Shown piece after piece: positions 5,592 to 9,173 of a DNA stretch of 9,173 nt. The stretch is from NCBI GenBank assembly GCA_001801515.1, contig MGXX01000012.1:1-9173 (forward strand), given 5' to 3'. The first letter of the stretch is position 1. Every line of letters starts with the position of its first letter. A program made the translations under genes and the position numbers. Below the pieces are notes generated by a model. That model had not been told where the DNA came from. It ran no database searches and worked only from the letters and a program-made list of their open reading frames with translations. Origin of the DNA: Gammaproteobacteria bacterium RIFCSPHIGHO2_12_FULL_38_11. Lineage in GTDB: Bacteria > Pseudomonadota > Gammaproteobacteria > Coxiellales > Coxiellaceae.

Positions 5592-6604
5592 CTCAGCTTG
5601 ATCAACTTTCAAATTCTGATCGTACGCTTATTTTTGAAACGGCATCTGATGAACTTAATATCCCTTTCGAAATTATAGAAAAGGATTTCTGGGTTGTGTG
5701 GACACTAGAGAGGTTATTCTCGATTCCTGAAATCAACAATCACCTTACATTCAAAGGTGGTACTTCTCTATCTAAAATTTATAATGTAATCCAGCGATTT
5801 TCAGAAGATATTGATGTTTCAATTGAAAAAGATTTTTTTGGCTTCGATCATGCTAATGACCCTGAAGCGGCTCAATCTAAAAATAAGCGTCGTGCTGCGC
5901 TAGATAATCTATCTGCTTCTTGTTCCAGCTATATTCAGAATGATTTGCTTAGAATTTTAAGTGATGCAATATCTGCAAAACTCAATAATTCTGAAGAGTG
6001 GCGACTGGAAGTTGATGCTCATGACCCAGATGGTCAAACACTCCTGTTCGAATATCCGGGCGGTACCGAAAAAGAGAAATATATTCGACCTATCGTGAAA
6101 ATAGAAATGGGTGCGCGCGCTGAGCACTGGCCTGTCAGTAATCATAGAATCCAGAGTTATGCGAAGATTGCATTAAATGACAAAGTAACTGAGCAGGAAA
6201 TTTTGATAAAGGTACTCGATGCAAAGCGTACGTTTTGGGAGAAAGCTACCATTCTTCATCAGTATGCTCATTTACCGCGAGATAAAAAATTACCCTTGCG
6301 TATTTCCAGACATTATTATGATTTCTTCTGTCTATTGAACTCACCTATCAAAAGTGAGGCTTTGCTGGAATTGGAATTGCTAGATAGAGTGGCAACGCAT
6401 AAAGGCATCTATTTCTCCTCGGCATGGGCAAGCTACGGTACTGCAAAAAAAGGTAGCTTGAAGCTGTTGCCACAGGCAACTCAGCTTGATGCGCTGGAAA
6501 GGGATTACGGCCTAATGAAAGACATGTTTTTTGGAGATATTCCAAACTGGAATGATATCTTAAATTTAATTGGAAAATTTGAGTTTGAATTTAACGAGGT
6601 CTAA
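5588..6604 (+). CDS. AbiEii-type nucleotidyltransferase toxin
   Basis: The protein has 338 residues, a normal length for the AbiEii/AbiGii nucleotidyltransferase family (DNA polymerase beta-like fold). The catalytic pattern is intact: FKGGTSLSK with G57-G58-T59-S60, then FSEDIDVSI with D74 and D76, and the third strand IVKIEMG (169-175) that supplies the distal acidic residue E173. Later family blocks are RTFWEK (214-219) and RISRHYYDFFCLL (238-250). Characterised relatives are GTP- or NTP-dependent toxins; some (MenT) modify tRNA 3' ends. The substrate here is unknown. It probably gives growth arrest or phage-abortive defence, kept in check by the upstream DUF6088 protein, with which it overlaps by 4 nt. 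Its last 39 bases overlap, in antisense, the 3' end of the XRE antitoxin gene at 6566. Confidence 0.92.
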   Translation: MTQLDQLSNSDRTLIFETASDELNIPFEIIEKDFWVVWTLERLFSIPEINNHLTFKGGTSLSKIYNVIQRFSEDIDVSIEKDFFGFDHANDPEAAQSKNKRRAALDNLSASCSSYIQNDLLRILSDAISAKLNNSEEWRLEVDAHDPDGQTLLFEYPGGTEKEKYIRPIVKIEMGARAEHWPVSNHRIQSYAKIALNDKVTEQEILIKVLDAKRTFWEKATILHQYAHLPRDKKLPLRISRHYYDFFCLLNSPIKSEALLELELLDRVATHKGIYFSSAWASYGTAKKGSLKLLPQATQLDALERDYGLMKDMFFGDIPNWNDILNLIGKFEFEFNEV

Positions 6605-6931
6605 GCTGATATCATGTTCTTCAATTTCTTCAAACAAATTAATGTGAACTTCGCCATCTGGAAAACGTGCAATGATATCTAGCTCGCCACCCATGGCGGC
6701 AATATAACTTCTCAATGTGGAAATGAACATATCGGTACGATTTTCTATTTGAGAAATATTAGCTTGGTCGACAGATAGAGTTGTGGCTAGCTCTTTCTGG
6801 CTTAAATGCAGAGCATTACGCGGCTCTTTCAGTGTCATCATTTCCTTGAACATTTTTTCTGTTTTAGCGGCAGAAGCTTCTCGCGACTTTTTAGACATTT
6901 TTTTGCGTAAAATATTGTATGGTTTAGTCAT
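6566..6931 (-). CDS. HigA-like XRE-family antitoxin (partner toxin truncated)
   Basis: The protein has 121 residues. The helix-turn-helix occupies about 43-66 (LSQKELATTLSV … ISQIENRTD), followed by the HigA-type block MFISTLRSYIAAMGGELDIIARFPDGEV (about 68-95), characteristic of antitoxins paired with Gp49/HigB-like toxins. Roles are DNA binding at the TA promoter and toxin neutralisation. ATG 6931 is chosen because GAGGGG lies about 9 nt upstream; the in-frame ATG at 6946 has no ribosome site. It overlaps the toxin remnant by 8 nt, the usual toxin-first arrangement. After the usual family end (PDGEVHINLFEE, around residue 102) there are about 19 extra residues, ISLDLVKFKLKFSN at the end. 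The last 13 codons lie antisense to the end of abiEii. The tail may have arisen when the AbiE module was joined here. Confidence 0.88.
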   Translation of the reverse strand: MTKPYNILRKKMSKKSREASAAKTEKMFKEMMTLKEPRNALHLSQKELATTLSVDQANISQIENRTDMFISTLRSYIAAMGGELDIIARFPDGEVHINLFEEIEEHDISLDLVKFKLKFSN

Positions 6932-7154
6932 CGGTTTGCCCCTCATTTTTCAGTTCAAGTAAATGATCGTCATATAGCTTATCGGCAATGGGTACGTTGA
7001 TCTTATACCAGCGGTCATTACCAATTTTGTTGCCACCCAAGAGTAATATAGCTGTTCGCTTGGGGTTGAAGGCATAAAGTACGCGATACGGTTGTCCCTT
7101 GTGCTGAAAATGGGGTCGCATCTCCTCAGCCTGCCAGTTTGATTTATCGCTCAC
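6924..7154 (-). pseudogene. HigB/Gp49-like toxin, N-terminal half missing
   Basis: The open frame gives 76 residues, and residues 17-74 (QHKGQPYRVLYAFNPKR, LLLGGNKIGNDRWYK, VPIADKLYDDHLLELKNEGQ) match the C-terminal half of Gp49/HigB-type RelE-superfamily mRNA interferases, which are usually about 110-120 residues. The first half of the fold is absent. The first 16 codons (GTG 7154 through GAGGAGATGCGACCCCAT) come from the palindromic element at 7111-7184, not from the family. No good ribosome site precedes GTG 7154; ATG 7121 has GAGG only 2 nt away. The toxin is therefore almost certainly inactive, leaving the downstream antitoxin solitary. The missing 5' part is not found upstream, so sequence was deleted and not merely split. 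Confidence 0.82.
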
Positions 7155-7184
7155 AACTAGCAGGCATGAGGAGATGCGACCCCA
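7111..7184. repeat. Long imperfect palindrome (27-bp arms) at the break in higB
   Basis: TGGGGTCGCATCTCCTCA (7111-7128) is perfectly repeated in inverted form at 7167-7184. The pairing continues through GCCTGCCAG (7129-7137) against CTAGCAGGC (7157-7165) with one mismatch and one bulged A (7166). The loop is 19 nt (7138-7156). On the plus strand the right arm is followed by TGTTTTTT, which is terminator-like, but nothing on that strand obviously needs one. On the minus strand it lies 56-129 nt past the beta-propeller stop and could end that transcript. Confidence 0.85.
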
Positions 7185-7238
7185 TGTTTTTTCTCGGTCA
7201 GATTAATGATTTTTCGAACATTGAGAGACTTGACCCCG
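7111..7238. mobile_element. Possible MITE/REP-like element bounded by GGGGTC/GACCCC ends
   Basis: Besides the two GAGATGCGACCCCA ends of the palindrome, a third related motif, GAGACTTGACCCCG, sits at 7225-7238. Read inward, the outer ends TGGGGTCGCATCTC (7111-7124) and CGGGGTCAAGTCTC (complement of 7238-7225) share GGGGTC and TCTC, 10 of 14 bases, like short terminal inverted repeats of a 128-bp element. The left end sits exactly where the higB homology stops and the right end 1 nt from the stop codon of the beta-propeller gene. No transposase is encoded. I infer a small non-autonomous element of the kind moved in trans, but no target-site duplication is obvious and copies elsewhere cannot be seen from here. 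Confidence 0.4.
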
Positions 7239-7239
7239 T

Positions 7240-8451
7240 TCAGGATAATGCCAACGCATGAAGATACGCCTCGCCTTCACCCGGTTTCGTCATGAAGAAT
7301 AATTTGTTATCACCCAATGCAAGTTCCGTTGCCGCAAAATCACCCTGCCAGACAACGTCGTGAGTAGCGAGTGAAATCGCAAATAAATGTTTCGTGCCTG
7401 CAACAAATAATATGTCGCTTGTCGCTACCATATATGGCGCATGAAAATGAGTAGTGTCATCACTCGGAATCTTCCAGCTCCATTCTATTACACCTGTTTC
7501 AGCATTGATGGCATTGACGCGCTGGTTTTGGTATTCAGTAAATTTCTTCTGATCAACAGAAAATACCATGTTAGCACTTAACACAATTTCATTTATAAAT
7601 TGCTTTTGCTTGACCCACTTGATATTGAATTGGTTCAGATCAATCGCATATAAATTTGCAGAACAGTAATCAGAACAATCTACATCTTGAAAAAACAAAT
7701 ATGCGGTTTTTTTATCTAATGTAACTGGTTGATAACTCATCATACGAGGGTCTATAATATCCCGCACCTTCATTCCATTCAAATATGCGCCGTTAGTGCG
7801 GTCAAACAAATATAGCTCGTCAAAAAAGCGAGTTACAATGTATTGATCATTGAAGGATATATTAGATTTACGATAAGTATATTTCGGCATTTGCACTGTC
7901 CAGTTAACATCACCAGTCAGTCCATCCAGATTACCAAATTTCTGAAGATTCACGGACGAAAAATAGATTTGATTGTCATCAGATTGAAAATCGTCATATA
8001 AATAATAAGGATCCAAAATCTTTTCATAACGTAACTCACCAGTTCTGGGATTGAATGCAAATAAATGATTGTTAACTTTTTCCAGAAGCATGTTATTGTT
8101 GTATTGCAAATTAATAAAATTATGCCTCTGATCAGACCAAATTGTTTTGCCTGTTTGAGTGTCAATGGCATTCATGATGCTTTTAATAGTATTATTCTTT
8201 TTATCATCCACACTGTATGAGGAAAAATAAATGTTATCTGCAATAACCTTATTCCACGTCAAAAACAATTTAGTATCAGGATCTGAATTTACCGGCACTT
8301 TCCATAAGATATGAAATATTTTAGGGTTTGTGTTGATATCAAGTGACTTGGTATACGCAGGATTACCATCTGTGTTAACCCAGTCTGTTTTTGCGAAAGT
8401 TGAAAATGATGCCAGGCATATCAGGCTAGCTGTCAGTATTTTTGTTTTCAT
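7240..8451 (-). CDS. Secreted PQQ-like beta-propeller protein
   Basis: The protein has 403 residues with a Sec signal peptide (MKTKILTASLICLASFSTFA, cleavage at about 20). The one Cys in the signal is preceded by Ile, so it is not a lipobox and the protein should be soluble in the periplasm or exported. At least seven blade motifs of the PQQ-like A-x-D-x-x-T-G-x-x-x-W type recur: NAIDTQTGKTIW (~94-105), FAFNPRTGEL (131), GNLDGLTGDVNW (173), YLFDRTNG (214), YAIDLNQFNIKW (268), NAINAETGVIEW (313) and FAISLATHDVVW (357), ending in LHALALS. This is the fold of BamB and PQQ-dependent dehydrogenases, but catalytic dehydrogenase residues are not evident, so a binding or scaffold role is likelier. 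An insertion carries CSDYC (259-263). No strong ribosome site precedes ATG 8451; TATTAT lies about 50 nt upstream as a weak promoter candidate. Confidence 0.85.
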   Translation of the reverse strand: MKTKILTASLICLASFSTFAKTDWVNTDGNPAYTKSLDINTNPKIFHILWKVPVNSDPDTKLFLTWNKVIADNIYFSSYSVDDKKNNTIKSIMNAIDTQTGKTIWSDQRHNFINLQYNNNMLLEKVNNHLFAFNPRTGELRYEKILDPYYLYDDFQSDDNQIYFSSVNLQKFGNLDGLTGDVNWTVQMPKYTYRKSNISFNDQYIVTRFFDELYLFDRTNGAYLNGMKVRDIIDPRMMSYQPVTLDKKTAYLFFQDVDCSDYCSANLYAIDLNQFNIKWVKQKQFINEIVLSANMVFSVDQKKFTEYQNQRVNAINAETGVIEWSWKIPSDDTTHFHAPYMVATSDILFVAGTKHLFAISLATHDVVWQGDFAATELALGDNKLFFMTKPGEGEAYLHALALS

Positions 8452-8563
8452 AAATTTAAAATTGTCATCCGGTTAGTGTCTTTTCAGGAGTCAGCATAAT
8501 ACAATAATTTCATACTTTAAGGCCAGGTTTCCCAATGTCGCACAAAATCCCAACAATCGACCC

Positions 8564-8830
8564 TTATTTATTCACCAAATCCCGAATTAATTTCGGATCA
8601 TTCTGAATGCATTTTAAATATGCCCTGCTGATAGTATCTGGGTCGCGCTGATGTTGCTCCCATTTTCTCAGGGTTTCAATATTGATGTGATATATGGCAG
8701 AAAATTCACGCTGAGAAAGCTTTAGTTTTTTCCGTAGCTTGCCAACATCAGGCGAAGTTTGCAGCGTTACAAAGCCCTTCTTTCTTGCCTCTTTAAGAGC
8801 ATCAACCAAGTCTTTACCTAATTTACTCAT
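8564..8830 (-). CDS. HigA2/NadS-like XRE antitoxin
   Basis: The protein has 88 residues. The helix-turn-helix is at about 38-62 (LSQREFSAIYHINIETLRKWEQHQRDP), followed by DTISRAYLKCIQNDPKLI, the typical tail of HigA2/NadS-type antitoxins, in which the HTH lies in the C-terminal half. The N-terminal helix (SKLGKDLVDALKEARK) is the usual toxin-contacting part. ATG 8830 is chosen over an in-frame ATG at 8854 because GGAGA lies 5 nt upstream and the protein then begins at the family's normal MSKLG; the longer form would also overlap the toxin gene. It starts one base after the toxin stop (TAA, C, ATG), so the pair is translationally linked. It neutralises the 8832-9155 toxin and represses the operon by analogy with the family. 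Confidence 0.9.
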   Translation of the reverse strand: MSKLGKDLVDALKEARKKGFVTLQTSPDVGKLRKKLKLSQREFSAIYHINIETLRKWEQHQRDPDTISRAYLKCIQNDPKLIRDLVNK

Positions 8831-8831
8831 G

Positions 8832-9155
8832 TTAGTCTCCGAATATCTCATCAATCAGTTTGCGTAATTCTGCTTTTTCACCGGCATCAAGATTTTCCTG
8901 GTCTGATTTTTTATACAGCGATACCAATAAAACAATCTGTTCACCATCATAGTAATAGATAACTCTGAGCCCGCCTCGCTTCCCGCCACCCTTGCCAGTT
9001 TCCCATCGTATCTTTCTGATGCCGCCAGCACCCTTGATAATCGCACCCTGTTCAGGGTCTAATGCTAGCGAATCGATCAGTGACTGCAGTGCATCTTCAG
9101 TCATCAATTTTTTAACCAGCCGCATAAATTTCGGGGTTGCTTTAACTTCGATCAC
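8832..9155 (-). CDS. HigB2-like RelE/ParE-superfamily toxin
   Basis: The protein has 107 residues, full length for HigB2-type mRNA interferases that cut mRNA on the ribosome. Recognisable parts are the N-terminal EVKATPKFMRLVKKL, the central GAGGIRKIRW (42-51), GKGGGKRGGLRVIYYY (54-69), LLVSLYKKS (76-84) and the C-terminal helix AELRKLIDEIFGD. The basic residues R47, K48, R50, K59, R60 and R64 are in the usual active-surface positions, so it looks functional. The start is GTG 9155, with AAAAGGA about 8 nt upstream. An ATG at 9163 lies in another frame and hits a stop after three codons. The promoter lies beyond the right edge. It forms a toxin-first operon with the antitoxin at 8830. Confidence 0.9.
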   Translation of the reverse strand: MIEVKATPKFMRLVKKLMTEDALQSLIDSLALDPEQGAIIKGAGGIRKIRWETGKGGGKRGGLRVIYYYDGEQIVLLVSLYKKSDQENLDAGEKAELRKLIDEIFGD

Positions 9156-9173
9156 ACGGGCATCCTTTTATAA

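Noticed and set aside
5957..6545. Minus frames at 5957-6145 and 6348-6545, and plus frame 5323-5505
   Set aside because: Shadows of the intact AbiEii and AbiEi-like genes.
7950..8171. 73-codon minus frame within the beta-propeller
   Set aside because: An alternative frame of a gene with repeated PQQ-like motifs.
8402..8451. Lipoprotein signal for the beta-propeller (BamB itself)
   Set aside because: The Cys at residue 12 is preceded by Leu-Ile, not a lipobox small residue, and a normal cleavage site follows at TFA; no bam neighbours are present.
8855..9046. 63-codon minus frame within the HigB2-like toxin
   Set aside because: Shadow of the complete toxin gene.
1..9173. CRISPR arrays, tRNA or rRNA genes, complete transposases, riboswitches
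   Set aside because: No regularly spaced repeats, cloverleaf-like segments, transposase motifs or riboswitch-like conserved leaders were seen on either strand.

Overview
The window looks like accessory chromosome from an AT-rich Gram-negative bacterium. Four predicted secreted proteins with ordinary Sec signal peptides, Gram-negative-type toxin-antitoxin (TA) modules and short gene-to-gene spacing suggest a gammaproteobacterium, possibly from the Legionella/Coxiella side. That placement is inference from gene style only; there is no rRNA or marker gene here. No tRNA, rRNA, CRISPR array or complete transposase gene is visible.

Layout. (1) Positions 1-2206, minus strand: a two-gene transcription unit. 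It holds a short, internally deleted metallo-beta-lactamase/beta-CASP (RNA-processing type) gene, followed by a heavy-metal P1B-type ATPase that runs off the left edge. (2) Positions 2344-4693: a run of small genes of mixed orientation. These are a secreted protein with a COG3650-like FW/CSD/GCC pattern (+), an ABM-domain (YgiN-like) monooxygenase (-), a small secreted beta-rich protein (+), a perfect 14-bp hairpin, and a 287-residue secreted protein of unknown function (-). (3) Positions 4939-6604: a compact AbiE-type TA operon, with a DUF6088/AbiEi-like winged-helix antitoxin and an AbiEii nucleotidyltransferase toxin. The two genes overlap by ATGA, behind a TATAAT box embedded in a 9-bp inverted repeat that is the likely autoregulatory operator. 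(4) Positions 6566-7238: the remains of a toxin-first HigBA module on the minus strand. The XRE antitoxin is intact and its 3' end overlaps abiEii antisense. The HigB-like toxin has lost its N-terminal half at a strong imperfect palindrome carrying GACCCC motifs. (5) Positions 7240-8451: a secreted PQQ-like beta-propeller. (6) Positions 8564-9155: a complete second HigB2/HigA2-type module.

Three TA modules in about 4.3 kb, one broken, together with a palindromic element, mark 4.9-9.2 kb as a defence/TA island that has been remodelled. The two most unusual sequence-level features are the in-frame internal deletion that removes the whole catalytic core of the MBL/beta-CASP gene, and the palindromic element that truncates higB and supplies the first codons of what remains. 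I did not find a clearly new multi-gene system. The best candidates for new biology are these rearranged genes and the secreted proteins of unknown function.
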